From Glaciecola nitratireducens FR1064 (GTDB lineage Bacteria; Pseudomonadota; Gammaproteobacteria; Enterobacterales; Alteromonadaceae), in the NCBI RefSeq assembly GCF_000226565.1, contig NC_016041.1, positions 2,108,001 through 2,172,000 of the forward strand: DNA of 64,000 nucleotides. The letters are read 5' to 3'. The notes beneath the pieces were generated by a model, which worked only from the letters and a program-made list of their open reading frames with translations, was not told the DNA's origin and ran no database searches. The position numbers and the translations under genes are program-made. Shown one piece after another: positions 35,565 to 46,545 of this stretch. Every line of letters begins with the position of its first letter. The stretch's first letter is position 1.

Positions 35565-36419
35565 ATGCCAATAATTGGTCAAGTGAATGATTTAATCGTC
35601 ACCGACGAACTCCCCTTTGGTTACTCATTATCCACTAAAGGATCACATAATGATCCTGATGAGTCAGTCTTCCTTCCTGTAAGCGATGCAAAAGGTCAGT
35701 TCAGTGAAGGACAAACCCTACAAGCATTCGTATACTATTCGCAAGACGGCAGCATGCATGCCACACAAAAAGATATGCCAATTAAAGTGAATGATTTCGC
35801 ATTATTGACCTGCACTGGTGCAACTGATTTCGGTGCATTTTTTGATTGGGGATTAGAACGCGATTTGTTAGTGCCAAAATCGATGCAGCATAAGCCAATG
35901 GATATCGGCTTATGCTATGTGGTCTATCTTTTAGACGATCCCAACAATAGAAAAATGATTGGAAGCACCAAACTCTATCGATTTTTAGAAGAAACCACGG
36001 ATGATTTAAACGTGGGTGACACAGTATCCGTCATTGTATTTGACGAAACCTCGTTAGGCTTTAAATGTGTTATCAACAAACAATATCAAGGACTACTGTT
36101 TAAGAGCGATTTATTTAAAAGACTGTCTGTTGGCGACCAACTTACCGCTTTTATAAAAAATATAAGGGAAGATGGTAAAATTGATTTGTCTCTACAAAAG
36201 GAAGGCAAGGAAGCGAGAACAGACTTAGCAAGCGAAATTATGGACGACCTAGTGGCACATGGAGGCATGTCCACACTGACAGATAAGAGTTCAGCAGAGG
36301 AAATTTTTGCGCGCTTTCATGTTAGCAAGGGCGCTTATAAACGCGCTATCGGTACGCTCTATAAAAATAAAAAGATAGTATTGAGCAAAACACATATCAG
36401 CATAGTCGAAAGTAAATAA
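35565..36419 (+). CDS. cvfB: S1-domain RNA-binding protein (CvfB/YitL family)
   Basis: This 284-residue protein has tandem S1-like beta-barrels (about residues 1-60, 65-130 and 145-210) and a C-terminal winged helix ending GAYKRAIGTLYKNKKIVLS. CTGATDFGAFFDWGLERDLLVP and REDGKIDLSLQ are diagnostic S1 segments of CvfB. The family was named for a virulence regulator in Staphylococcus and binds RNA; its precise role in gammaproteobacteria is not known. AAAGAGAG precedes the ATG. Confidence 0.87.
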   Translation: MPIIGQVNDLIVTDELPFGYSLSTKGSHNDPDESVFLPVSDAKGQFSEGQTLQAFVYYSQDGSMHATQKDMPIKVNDFALLTCTGATDFGAFFDWGLERDLLVPKSMQHKPMDIGLCYVVYLLDDPNNRKMIGSTKLYRFLEETTDDLNVGDTVSVIVFDETSLGFKCVINKQYQGLLFKSDLFKRLSVGDQLTAFIKNIREDGKIDLSLQKEGKEARTDLASEIMDDLVAHGGMSTLTDKSSAEEIFARFHVSKGAYKRAIGTLYKNKKIVLSKTHISIVESK

Positions 36420-36457
36420 ATTAACACCCCAGATAAAAGAATGATTAGGTAGGAAAA

Positions 36458-36865
36458 ATGAAAGCAACAGTCGTATGGGAACCATCTGAAGATGGCTTAG
36501 GTTTTGAAGGTGAAATGGACAATGGCAGAAAGCTGAAGTTAGACGGCAATGGTAAAAATCTGTCGCCAATGGAAGCCGTACTAATTTCCGTGGGGGCTTG
36601 TTCCTCTGTTGACGTCGTTGAAATTATGCGCAAGTCTCGTCAAGACATGCATGGCTGCTACTGTGAGTTAGATGCTGAGCGAGCTGAATCTGCGCCTCGC
36701 AAATTTACTAAGATACATGCCCATTTCGTTGTTCAAGGGAACAATATAAATGAAAAACACCTCGCGCGAGCCGTGCAGCTAAGCACTGAAAAGTACTGCT
36801 CTGTCATGCTGATGTTAACCGGTAATGTTAACGTCACCACCAGTTTTGAGGTTCAGGAGAAATAG
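36458..36865 (+). CDS. yhfA: OsmC-family protein (YhfA-like)
   Basis: This 135-residue protein is of the OsmC/Ohr fold. The two redox cysteines lie in SVGACSSVDVVEIM and TEKYCSVMLML, the usual positions for peroxide-reducing members. The sequence pattern is closest to E. coli YhfA, a little-studied branch, so hydroperoxidase activity is inferred. It follows cvfB after 38 bases, with AGGTAGGAAAA before the ATG, and may share its promoter. Confidence 0.82.
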   Translation: MKATVVWEPSEDGLGFEGEMDNGRKLKLDGNGKNLSPMEAVLISVGACSSVDVVEIMRKSRQDMHGCYCELDAERAESAPRKFTKIHAHFVVQGNNINEKHLARAVQLSTEKYCSVMLMLTGNVNVTTSFEVQEK

Positions 36866-36943
36866 TCGTTCTAACTGTTTGTCTTTTTCTTATAGCACGA
36901 ATGACATAAGCTCTATATTTATTACGAAAACTAGGTAGTTAAT

Positions 36944-38014
36944 ATGAATTTTATGACAAAATCTATTTTAACTGCATGCATTCTGTGTGTGACGTTCGTT
37001 GCAGGTTACTTAGTTGGAAGCAATGCACAGCCTACAACCTCCGTGTTAAATTCAAGCGAAACGGAGCGCAACCAGCACACAACCGACAGCTCGCTTACTA
37101 CAACGACTAGTGCTTTTAATACAAAGAAAAGTAATGCTGAACAGCGAGCTTCAGCACCTGCTCCAACTGACAAGTCAGAGGGCAGCATTGTTAGCGAAGA
37201 ACCTTTACTTGTCGACAATGGCGATATCATTGCATTGTTTAACGACTTTCTAACTTACTCTACTTCAAACTCAGACTACAAAGAATACGGTAAAAAAATA
37301 GATGATATTCGTAATATTTTAATTTCATCTAGTGCCGATCTTGCCTTACTTTTGGAATACTTTGAGCAGGTTCCAATTGATTCTCAAGCAAGTTACATGC
37401 TGGTGTCAATTATAATGGGCTTGCCGCAAGAATTAAGTAAGCCAGCAATGCAGCGTGTTATGGAAAACGCACTCCTTAAAGAAGGCCCTGAAAACGCCAC
37501 CAACTTTTTAGAGTTAGTAGCAAGAACTGGAGTAAAATCGCCATCCATTACTTCCTCACTAAAAGATATCGCGATTTTTAGTGAGAAAGATGAAGAAACG
37601 CTAAGGGCCTTGGATATGCTGATGCCGTATGAGTTGAGCAATGTAGAAAATCAACAGGTTCGCGAGCGTCTTCTAGCCGCTATCAATAATAGTACAAACC
37701 CCGATAATCCGTATTACTTCAGTCAACTGTTGCGTTTCAGCAATACCGCCCAGCGAGAGCAGTTAGCGCTCGATGCATTTCATGACGAATCAAACACCGA
37801 AATGCAGTCAATTATTATGGACTCGATACAGGCTGGCACATTGGATAGGTCTGCAGCGTTGCGGGAAATATTGTTTAGTATTGCTAAGCAAGACCAAAAT
37901 GAATTGCAGCACCAAGCGATATATACCCTACTATATCGCTTTGATTTATCTCAAAATGAATACAACGATATCACTCAAGGCAAAAATCTGAATATCGAAA
38001 ATATTATTTTTTAA
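36944..38014 (+). CDS. Exported or membrane-anchored protein of unknown function
   Basis: I do not recognise this 356-residue protein. It has an N-terminal hydrophobic helix (residues about 7-24, ILTACILCVTFVAGYLVGS) that could be a signal peptide or anchor. A Ser/Thr/Ala-rich linker runs to about 90. The long helical domain that follows has pairs of helices reminiscent of HEAT/TPR-like repeats (LLEYFEQVPIDSQASYML, QRVMENALLKEG, LDMLMPYELSN). Such a layout suits a periplasmic scaffold. It converges on rmuC with only 26 bases between. Confidence 0.6.
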   Translation: MNFMTKSILTACILCVTFVAGYLVGSNAQPTTSVLNSSETERNQHTTDSSLTTTTSAFNTKKSNAEQRASAPAPTDKSEGSIVSEEPLLVDNGDIIALFNDFLTYSTSNSDYKEYGKKIDDIRNILISSSADLALLLEYFEQVPIDSQASYMLVSIIMGLPQELSKPAMQRVMENALLKEGPENATNFLELVARTGVKSPSITSSLKDIAIFSEKDEETLRALDMLMPYELSNVENQQVRERLLAAINNSTNPDNPYYFSQLLRFSNTAQREQLALDAFHDESNTEMQSIIMDSIQAGTLDRSAALREILFSIAKQDQNELQHQAIYTLLYRFDLSQNEYNDITQGKNLNIENIIF

Positions 38015-38040
38015 ACCGACTCGACTATGAATAAACATAG

Positions 38041-39684
38041 TTATTCTTCGGCTAACGTGTCCTCTTCGTCGTAAGTATCAACATCAAAATCTTCATCATC
38101 ATTGCCATCTGCACTACTGTCTACTAAACCAATATCTATCGATTTTGTTGGTGAAACCCCTAATTTTTTAAACTGCTCTGCTTGCCTCACTAAGTTCCCA
38201 CGGCCCGTGGATAATTTACCCATCGCCGCCTCATAGGCTTTTGCTGTGGCATCAACATTGCGACCGATTTTTTCCATATCGGTAATAAAGCCGTGAAATT
38301 TGTCATACATCTTTCGTGCTTGCTCAGCTATTTTATTTGCATTTTGGTTTTGATATTCATACTGCCAAATATTATTAATTGTGCGCAATGCAACCAATAA
38401 ATTCGTTGGGCTAACCAGCATAATCTGGTTATCGAGCGCTCTTTTTATCAAGTCTGGCGCATGTTCAATAGCTGAGATAAACGCTGATTCTATTGGAATA
38501 AACATGAGAACATAATCGAGCGTTCTCACGCCGGTAAGGTCTTGATAATCTTTCTTACTCAGGCCTTTTATGTGACCACTTATTGAATTAACGTGTTCTT
38601 TAATGGCTCGCTGGCGACCTTCGTCAGTTTTCGCGTTAACGTATCTTTCGTGGGCAATTAATGACACTTTCGAATCAATAACAATATCTTTATCGTTAGG
38701 CAAATGAACCACCACATCGGGCTGATAGCGCTTACCGTGAACATTTTTTAACGATTTCTGAGTTTCGTATTCATGGCCATTACGTAATCCTGACTCAGAC
38801 AAAATTCGCTCTAATACAAGCTCTCCCCAATTTCCTTGTTGTTTGTTATCGCCTTTCAATGCATTGGTCAGCGCGGCGGCTTCCTCTGTGATCTGTTTAT
38901 TCAATTCTTTCAAACTTAAAATTTCAGTTTTGAGGGATGCCCTTTCCTGACCTTCTTTAACGTATTGATCTGAAACTTGGCGCTTAAATGATTCGATCTG
39001 CTCTTTAAGTGGAGCGATCAGCTGCGTTATTCCGGTTTCACTCGTTTTCGTAAACTTTTCTGATTTTTGTTCGAATATTTTATTTGCTAAATTCTCGAAT
39101 TGAATAGAAAGCTGTCTTTCTGCGTTCTCTAGTAAATTCAATTTTTCTGCAAAACTCTTTCTTTCCTGCTCAAAACCAACTTGCTGCGACTGGTAGCTTG
39201 CCTGCAAATTTGCGTATTTGTGATTTATTTCATCTAACTTCTTTGAAAAAACCTCATTTTCACTCTGCTTGCGTAGCAGCTCATCTGCTTTTTGACTCAA
39301 CACTCCAATTTCACGCTGATTTTCGGATATTATGCTTCGACCTGTATCTAACTGCTGTTTATATACAAGCTCATTCTTTTGCAAGGTATCCTGAAGTTCG
39401 TCAATTTTAGCGTCATATTGACCAAAAGATTGGTCATTTAATGCTATTTGTTGCTTTAGATCTTGGATCTCCGATTCATAAATCGATTTTTGCTTGTTTA
39501 GATCACCAATGTACGTTTCAGATTGCTGCACTAATTCAGACTGATGCTGTGCCTTTATGGAGTCAAGTTCACGCCTTGAATATGACCGCATAAGCAACCA
39601 AACCAACAGCATAGCAATAAAAGCTGCTGCACCTGTAGCTATAGCAACTTCGATATTCATAAACGGCTGTAACATGGGGTGCAT
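38041..39684 (-). CDS. rmuC: DNA recombination protein RmuC
   Basis: This 547-residue protein has an N-terminal membrane helix (AIATGAAAFIAMLLVWLLM), a long coiled coil (about residues 35-280), and the RmuC nuclease-like domain. That domain is seen in KGDNKQQGNWGELVLERILSESGLRNGHEYETQ, YQPDVVVHLPNDKDIVIDSKVSLIAHERY and DYVLMFIPIESAF; the PD-(D/E)xK-type residues lie in DSKVS. In E. coli it limits DNA inversions between short inverted repeats. The acidic tail (DDEDFDVDTYDEED) is notable. An alternative ATG lies eight codons downstream. Confidence 0.92.
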   Translation of the reverse strand: MHPMLQPFMNIEVAIATGAAAFIAMLLVWLLMRSYSRRELDSIKAQHQSELVQQSETYIGDLNKQKSIYESEIQDLKQQIALNDQSFGQYDAKIDELQDTLQKNELVYKQQLDTGRSIISENQREIGVLSQKADELLRKQSENEVFSKKLDEINHKYANLQASYQSQQVGFEQERKSFAEKLNLLENAERQLSIQFENLANKIFEQKSEKFTKTSETGITQLIAPLKEQIESFKRQVSDQYVKEGQERASLKTEILSLKELNKQITEEAAALTNALKGDNKQQGNWGELVLERILSESGLRNGHEYETQKSLKNVHGKRYQPDVVVHLPNDKDIVIDSKVSLIAHERYVNAKTDEGRQRAIKEHVNSISGHIKGLSKKDYQDLTGVRTLDYVLMFIPIESAFISAIEHAPDLIKRALDNQIMLVSPTNLLVALRTINNIWQYEYQNQNANKIAEQARKMYDKFHGFITDMEKIGRNVDATAKAYEAAMGKLSTGRGNLVRQAEQFKKLGVSPTKSIDIGLVDSSADGNDDEDFDVDTYDEEDTLAEE

Positions 39685-39837
39685 TGTTTACTTTATCCTT
39701 GTAAAGTTTCGACCTGTATATCGTGTAAAAAACGAACGTGTGCAGCGACCTCGGCACATTGGTGTGAATATTATCAAAAGCCTCGCCCAATAACTAAATG
39801 ATAACAATGAATAAATTCATTATGTCACATGCAATAA

Positions 39838-39858
39838 GGCCCCGTTAGTTTCGGGGCC
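39838..39858. terminator. GC-rich hairpin after fumarase gene
   Basis: Seven-base arms GGCCCCG / CGGGGCC (39838-39844 and 39852-39858) with a 7-base loop, 57 bases beyond the fumarase stop. The T-run on the minus-strand side is poor, so it may be a weak terminator. Confidence 0.5.
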
Positions 39859-39914
39859 CTACTTTTACTAGCGCATTTTTGCGCGGGTATCTAAATGGTC
39901 AATTTGTATAGACC

Positions 39915-41447
39915 CTATTTAACTCTTAAAGCCGCATCTAAGTCAGCAATTTTTGCTTTCCAAATAGCAGGCCCAGTTTCGTGAGCGTTAGCACCGGAAC
40001 TATCCACTGCAACTGTTACGGGCATGTCAACAACATCAAATTCATAAATGGCTTCCATTCCCAAATCTTCAAATGCAACAACGCGTGACTTTTTAATTGC
40101 TTTAGAAACTAGATAAGCCGCGCCCCCGACAGCCATTAAATATACCGCTTTGTGTTTCGCTATACTTTTGACTGTTGCTGGACCACGTTCTGCTTTTCCA
40201 ATCATGCCAATTAGGCCGGTTTGCTCCAACATCATGTCAGTAAATTTATCCATACGTGTGGCTGTTGTCGGCCCCGCTGGACCAACAACTTCACTGCCGA
40301 CTGCATCAACAGGGCCTACGTAATAAATAAATCGATTAGTTAAATCAACGCCTTCAGGCAAACCTTCACCATTGTCGAGCATTGTTTGAATTCGCTTGTG
40401 GGCAGCATCACGACCGGTAAGCATCTTACCGCTCAGTAATACCGTCTCGCCAACTTTCCAGTCTTGAATGTCAGCTTTTGTAATGTCATTAAGATTGACT
40501 CTACGAGTGTCTTTACTGACTTCCCAAGTTACTTCTGGCCAGTCTTCTAACTTCGGTGCCTGTAGTTCTGAAGGACCTGATCCATCAAGATAGAAATGTG
40601 CATGGCGAGTTGCTGCACAATTTGGGATCATCGCAACAGGCTTTGAAGCTGCATGCGTTGGCATTGACATAACTTTAACGTCAACGACAGTTGTTAGACC
40701 ACCTAGACCTTGAGCGCCAATACCCAAGTCGTTCACTTTTTTGAATATATCTAAACGTAGTTTCTCTTCCGTAGTAACCGCGCCGCGCTCCATTAATTCT
40801 TGAATATCGACTGGGTCCATCAAACTTTCTTTGGCTAAAACAGCCGCTTTTTCAGCCGTGCCACCGATACCTATCCCTAACATACCCGGCGGACACCATC
40901 CGGCGCCCATTGTGGGAAGCGTCTTCACAACCCAGTCTGCGATGTCATCGCTAGGATTGAGCATAACCATTTTTGATTTATTCTCTGAACCACCGCCTTT
41001 GGCCGCAATCATCACTTCTATTTTATTGCCTTTCACAGTGTCAATATGAACAACAGCAGGCGTATTATCTTTTGTATTGATGCGTTTGCCGGCAGGGTCT
41101 GAAACGATTGACGCTCTCAAGGGGTTGTCAGGATTTAAATACGCACGACGCGTTCCCTCGTCGACCATTTCCTGAACAGTCATGTCTGTCTTATCCCAGC
41201 TAATATCCATACCGAGTTTGACAAAACAAGTCACAATTCCAGTGTCTTGGCATAAAGGACGTTTGCCCTCTGCAGACATTCTTGAGTTGATTAGTATCTG
41301 TGCCATAGCGTCTTTCGCCGCCTGACTTTCCTCACGATTGTAGGCCGCTTCGACGGCCTTGACGTAATCTAATGGGTGATAATATGAAATAAATTGCAAC
41401 GCATCTTCAATACTGTCTATAAAGTCTTGTTGACGAATGACGGTCAT
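39915..41447 (-). CDS. fumA: Fumarate hydratase, class I (iron-sulfur)
   Basis: This 510-residue cytoplasmic [4Fe-4S] enzyme interconverts fumarate and malate in the TCA cycle. The alpha-type domain contains RPLCQDTGIVTCFVKLG (first cluster Cys in LCQDTG), KGGGSENKSKMVML and GAGWCPPGMLGIGIGGT. The beta-type C-terminal domain has YYVGPVDAVGSEVVGPAGPTTATRMDKF. Single-chain length and order match FumA/FumB and the class I enzymes of marine bacteria. The ATG has GGGGACATC upstream. It is divergent from pabB. Oxygen sensitivity is expected from the cluster type. Confidence 0.94.
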   Translation of the reverse strand: MTVIRQQDFIDSIEDALQFISYYHPLDYVKAVEAAYNREESQAAKDAMAQILINSRMSAEGKRPLCQDTGIVTCFVKLGMDISWDKTDMTVQEMVDEGTRRAYLNPDNPLRASIVSDPAGKRINTKDNTPAVVHIDTVKGNKIEVMIAAKGGGSENKSKMVMLNPSDDIADWVVKTLPTMGAGWCPPGMLGIGIGGTAEKAAVLAKESLMDPVDIQELMERGAVTTEEKLRLDIFKKVNDLGIGAQGLGGLTTVVDVKVMSMPTHAASKPVAMIPNCAATRHAHFYLDGSGPSELQAPKLEDWPEVTWEVSKDTRRVNLNDITKADIQDWKVGETVLLSGKMLTGRDAAHKRIQTMLDNGEGLPEGVDLTNRFIYYVGPVDAVGSEVVGPAGPTTATRMDKFTDMMLEQTGLIGMIGKAERGPATVKSIAKHKAVYLMAVGGAAYLVSKAIKKSRVVAFEDLGMEAIYEFDVVDMPVTVAVDSSGANAHETGPAIWKAKIADLDAALRVK

Positions 41448-41556
41448 GATGTCCCCTGTTTTTTCAAAGATTGATATGGTTTTGATAGTTTGCCGAGTAT
41501 ACTACCTAACTCATGATTATTTCGCCAAAAAAACCTGATTATTTACGAGGTTAATA

Positions 41557-43077
41557 TTGTCATTACCCATTTTTATTGAAGAGTGTTTAGAACTCGAAGG
41601 AATTTCTGCAGTTCAAGTATTCTCCAATTTCCAGCATTTGCCTTGGGCGATGTTGCTCGATACTTGCAATAATCAATTAAGCGATGGTCGTTACGACATT
41701 ATCGTGCATTCACCCGTTGCAAAGCTAGTGGTAAAGAATAAGCAATTGGTAGTAACAGCCGCTGAGGAGTGGTCTACGCTAATTGAAACAGAGCTAAGCG
41801 CAAATAACGGCAGCCCATTTGAACGTTTAGAAGAAGTTCATAATAAGTTCAAATCCATGGTTAATGTTACAGATGCCAGCCCTCTCCCCTTTTTATGTGG
41901 CGCTTTGGGATACTTTAATTATGATTTAAATATTCAGTTAGATGGTATCCAAGACACTGTTCCAGATGAATATTCATCTCCCGATTTGGCAGTTGGCATT
42001 TATGATCAGAGCCTCATTTTTGACAATAAAACGAACAAGGTTTTTTGTTGTTATATTGATAACGAACGCGCTGAACTCCTAAAGAATCTAACAACTGATA
42101 AAACTAAAACGAAAGCTACGACTGATTTCCAACAGTTGAGTCATTGGCAAGCAAATCAAACCGAGTCTGAATACCATAAAAAACTGCAGCGAATTGATGA
42201 CTACTTGCATTCTGGTGACTGCTATCAAATAAACTTTGCACAGCGCTTCGATGCCAGCTATCAAGGTTCTGAATGGCAAGCTTATCGTCTGCTCAGAGAC
42301 GTTAACAAAGCGCCTTTTTCGTCATTTATTCGTTTAGAAGAAAACTGTATTTTAAGTGTCTCTCCCGAACGCTTCCTGCAAGTAAAATCGGGAGTAGTAG
42401 AAACCAAGCCAATTAAAGGTACACGAAAGCGTGCTCTTAATGATGAAGATGATAAGAAGTTAAGTGAAGAATTGCTGAATTCCGAGAAAGATAGAGCAGA
42501 AAACCTCATGATTGTTGATTTACTTAGAAATGACTTGAGCAAACATTGTGAGCCGCATTCTGTGGTTGTTCCGGCGCTATTTAAATTAGAAAGTTATCCT
42601 GCTGTTCATCATATGGTTAGCACGATTTTGGGCAAGTTAAAGGCATCCTCGTCTCCCATTCAATTACTCAAAGGCGCCTTTCCTGGGGGCTCTATCACTG
42701 GTGCGCCTAAGCATCGCGCAATGCAAATCATCCAAGAGCTTGAACCGAATAAACGCAGTATTTACTGCGGTAGCATAGGCTATATTGGTGTGCGTGACGA
42801 TATGGATACCAGTATTTGTATTCGCACTGTATTAGCAGAAAATAATCGTTTATATTGTTGGGCAGGAGGCGGTATCGTATTAGACTCAGAAATCGCCAGC
42901 GAATATCAGGAAAGTTTGGATAAAGTAGCAAAGATACTGCCTGTACTTGAAGAAACTATGCAGATCGACACTGCTCTAGCTAAAGGCTCTTTTGCTGAAG
43001 GCTCTCTTGTACAAAATCCGTCGGCCAGTGCGTTAAAAGAAAGACATCAACGAGAAGTCACTACACCAACTAAATGA
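41557..43077 (+). CDS. pabB: Aminodeoxychorismate synthase component I
   Basis: This 506-residue enzyme converts chorismate with ammonia to 4-amino-4-deoxychorismate for folate synthesis. PIKGT at residues 285-289 carries K287, which separates PabB from TrpE (PIAGT). It is followed by KDRAENLMIVDLLRNDLS and GGSITGAPKHRAM. The N-terminal domain binds tryptophan in relatives. The start is TTG with GAGG seven bases upstream. A Ser/Lys-rich tail of about 30 residues beyond the usual end is poorly conserved. The Nudix gene begins 10 bases after its stop, forming an operon as in many gammaproteobacteria. Confidence 0.92.
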   Translation: MSLPIFIEECLELEGISAVQVFSNFQHLPWAMLLDTCNNQLSDGRYDIIVHSPVAKLVVKNKQLVVTAAEEWSTLIETELSANNGSPFERLEEVHNKFKSMVNVTDASPLPFLCGALGYFNYDLNIQLDGIQDTVPDEYSSPDLAVGIYDQSLIFDNKTNKVFCCYIDNERAELLKNLTTDKTKTKATTDFQQLSHWQANQTESEYHKKLQRIDDYLHSGDCYQINFAQRFDASYQGSEWQAYRLLRDVNKAPFSSFIRLEENCILSVSPERFLQVKSGVVETKPIKGTRKRALNDEDDKKLSEELLNSEKDRAENLMIVDLLRNDLSKHCEPHSVVVPALFKLESYPAVHHMVSTILGKLKASSSPIQLLKGAFPGGSITGAPKHRAMQIIQELEPNKRSIYCGSIGYIGVRDDMDTSICIRTVLAENNRLYCWAGGGIVLDSEIASEYQESLDKVAKILPVLEETMQIDTALAKGSFAEGSLVQNPSASALKERHQREVTTPTK

Positions 43078-43087
43078 ACAGAAAACA

Positions 43088-43678
43088 ATGAATGAAAAAC
43101 ATTTTTTATCTAAGTTTCATCTTCCCTGGTCTGCAGGTCCATCGCACGATTTTCCGTTTCCAGTAAAAACCAGACCTGCAGCGGTCCTCATCTGTTTGCA
43201 GCCTCCATTTGATGATTTACACGTACTATTTACGCAGCGAGCAAGCCATTTAAACCATCACGCTGGGCAAATAAGTTTCCCCGGCGGAAAGTATGAAGTT
43301 TCAGACGAATCCTTAGTGCATACGGCATTGCGTGAAGCTGAAGAAGAAATTGGCTTAAAATCAGACAAAGTTAGGATCCTTGGTACACTTCCAGAGTATA
43401 AAACAATTAGTGGCTTCGCCGTTTTGCCCGTTATTGGTATCTTAGATGAATCGGTTGACCTTGATGTTGACTTAACGATAGATAAAAACGAGGTTAGCCG
43501 TATATTTCAAGTCCCTTTGTCTCACTTAATGAACCGACAAAATTACTTTGTTCACCACGTAGAACGTCGACAACAAAGCTTTCCCGTGTACTTTATACAA
43601 TATCAGAACGATGTCATTTGGGGGGCAACAGCAGGCATGACAGCCCTGCTTTGCAAGCATCTTGACTTTTACTCTTAG
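43088..43678 (+). CDS. nudL: Nudix hydrolase, CoA pyrophosphatase type (NudL/YeaB)
   Basis: This 196-residue Nudix enzyme is predicted to split coenzyme A derivatives into acyl-phosphopantetheine and 3',5'-ADP. The UPF0035-type motif HLNHHAGQISFPGG is followed by the Nudix box from GGKYEVSD to REAEEEIGL. In the box start, KYE replaces the usual K-x-D/E. It lies directly behind pabB with little space. Substrate preference is inferred from the family. Confidence 0.9.
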   Translation: MNEKHFLSKFHLPWSAGPSHDFPFPVKTRPAAVLICLQPPFDDLHVLFTQRASHLNHHAGQISFPGGKYEVSDESLVHTALREAEEEIGLKSDKVRILGTLPEYKTISGFAVLPVIGILDESVDLDVDLTIDKNEVSRIFQVPLSHLMNRQNYFVHHVERRQQSFPVYFIQYQNDVIWGATAGMTALLCKHLDFYS

Positions 43679-43884
43679 TAAAACTGTAAACCTTCGATAT
43701 CGTTTTGCCACCCTTTTAGTTTTTGATACCGTACATATCACTCAACGCAGTTTATAAAAGCTCGACGACAGTCCATAACATCGCATTAACAAATCTAATG
43801 CAAGCGATTAGCAAATCTCATTTGTTTATTATCAAAACTATGCAAGACTTAACATGGATAAAATTAATAGTTAAGCGATGTAAA

Positions 43885-45258
43885 ATGATCAGTGTTTTTG
43901 ACATGTTCAAGGTGGGCATTGGCCCATCAAGCTCCCATACCGTGGGGCCAATGAGAGCGGCAGCAGCATTTTGTGATGTATTAAAAAAAGCAGAAGTGTT
44001 TGAGCAAATAACGGCTGTAAAAACAGAATTGTACGGTTCGCTAGGGCAGACTGGCAAAGGTCATGGCACCGGGAAAGCAGTAATACTGGGCTTACTAGGC
44101 TACTTACCAGAAAACGTACCGGTCAAAAAAGTTGACGCCATGCTAACGCTTGTTGAAACTGAACAAGCTTTGATGCTGAATCAAGAACATCAAATTCTAT
44201 TCCCGAAAGATGGCGCTATTGTATTCCATCGCAGAAAAACACTGCCCTTACATTCTAACGGCATGACATTATTCGCCTATGCTGGAACTGAATGTATATT
44301 GAAGCAAACTTATTATTCGATAGGCGGTGGCTTTATCGTTGAAGAGTCTGAATTTCAGGCACAAAAAGACGAAAAATTTGCTGAACAACAGGTCGATGCT
44401 CCCTTTCCATTTTCAACCGCGACTGAATTGATGCAAATTTGTCATGAAAATGGTTTTTCTATCAGCACATTAATGCTTAGAAATGAAATTTCAATCCTAC
44501 CAGAAGAGATACTCAGAGAGCGATTAGTTTACATTTGGGAAGTAATGAAAGAGTGCGTTCAAAACGGTATCAATACAGAGGGGATTCTGCCCGGCGGATT
44601 GAAAGTGCATCGCCGTGCTTATGGCCTTTATCGAAAGCTTAAAAATGAAAGCAATAACGATCCAATGCAAGCAATGGACTGGGTAAATCTATTCGCACTT
44701 GCAGTTAATGAAGAAAATGCTGCAGGCGGAAGAGTCGTGACCGCACCAACTAATGGTGCAGCAGGGATCATTCCCGCCGTATTATGTTATTTTGACAAAT
44801 TCGTAAGACCTGTCGATGACGATACAGCTTGTCGTTATTTATTAACGGCTGCTGCCATTGGTATTTTGTATAAGAAAAACGCATCAATTTCTGGCGCAGA
44901 GGTGGGTTGTCAGGGCGAGGTTGGCGTTGCTTGTTCAATGGCTGCTGCCGCATTGACCGAGATATTGGGTGGTTCAGTCATCGCAGTTGAAAATGCCGCT
45001 GAGATTGGAATGGAGCATAATTTAGGATTAACCTGCGATCCCGTTGGCGGCCTAGTTCAAGTGCCTTGCATTGAAAGAAACGCAATGGGCGCTATCAAAG
45101 CCATAAACGCTTCTCGACTGGCGTTTAGAGGAACCGGCAATCACAAAGTATCATTAGATAAAGTTATCAAGACGATGTGGGAAACCGGCAACGATATGAA
45201 AACAAAATACAAAGAGACTGCTCGCGGAGGTTTGGCAGTCAACATTATAGAGTGCTAA
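43885..45258 (+). CDS. sdaA: L-serine dehydratase, single-chain iron-sulfur type
   Basis: This 457-residue [4Fe-4S] enzyme deaminates L-serine to pyruvate and ammonia. It begins [23 protein letters not shown], the family start. It carries cluster cysteines in [16 protein letters not shown] and in [23 protein letters not shown]. The N-terminal beta domain and C-terminal alpha domain are fused, as in E. coli SdaA/SdaB. A frame upstream adds 54 non-conserved codons from 43723, but the ATG at 43885 gives the normal length. The Shine-Dalgarno is weak. Confidence 0.93.
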   Translation: MISVFDMFKVGIGPSSSHTVGPMRAAAAFCDVLKKAEVFEQITAVKTELYGSLGQTGKGHGTGKAVILGLLGYLPENVPVKKVDAMLTLVETEQALMLNQEHQILFPKDGAIVFHRRKTLPLHSNGMTLFAYAGTECILKQTYYSIGGGFIVEESEFQAQKDEKFAEQQVDAPFPFSTATELMQICHENGFSISTLMLRNEISILPEEILRERLVYIWEVMKECVQNGINTEGILPGGLKVHRRAYGLYRKLKNESNNDPMQAMDWVNLFALAVNEENAAGGRVVTAPTNGAAGIIPAVLCYFDKFVRPVDDDTACRYLLTAAAIGILYKKNASISGAEVGCQGEVGVACSMAAAALTEILGGSVIAVENAAEIGMEHNLGLTCDPVGGLVQVPCIERNAMGAIKAINASRLAFRGTGNHKVSLDKVIKTMWETGNDMKTKYKETARGGLAVNIIEC

Positions 45259-45299
45259 TTGCTGAGTAACGTTGACTGCATAGTGATGCTAAATATAAC

Positions 45300-45321
45300 A
45301 GCGCGGAACTCAACACCGCGC

Positions 45322-45322
<1 letters not shown>
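45300..45322. terminator. Hairpin between sdaA and cysB
   Basis: Seven-base GC-rich arms (45300-45306 and 45316-45322) around a 9-base loop, touching the cysB stop codon. It could end both convergent transcripts, but flanking T-runs are short. Confidence 0.5.
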
Positions 45323-46401
<1,079 letters not shown>

Positions 46402-46545
46402 TTAGTTTTCCGATGCAGGATTTGCATGGAGAATCACGACGGTTTGATACCCTCGTATTCTTTTAAAATGCCGTCATAAACCATAAATGATATAGAATCC
46501 ACGCGATTGGCCGATAACTCAAACAGGACTGAAATAAGGTGAGCT

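Noticed and set aside
43723-43884. N-terminal extension of 54 codons on L-serine dehydratase
   Set aside because: The family starts at MISVFDMFK. The upstream part is not conserved in style and would make the protein unusually long.
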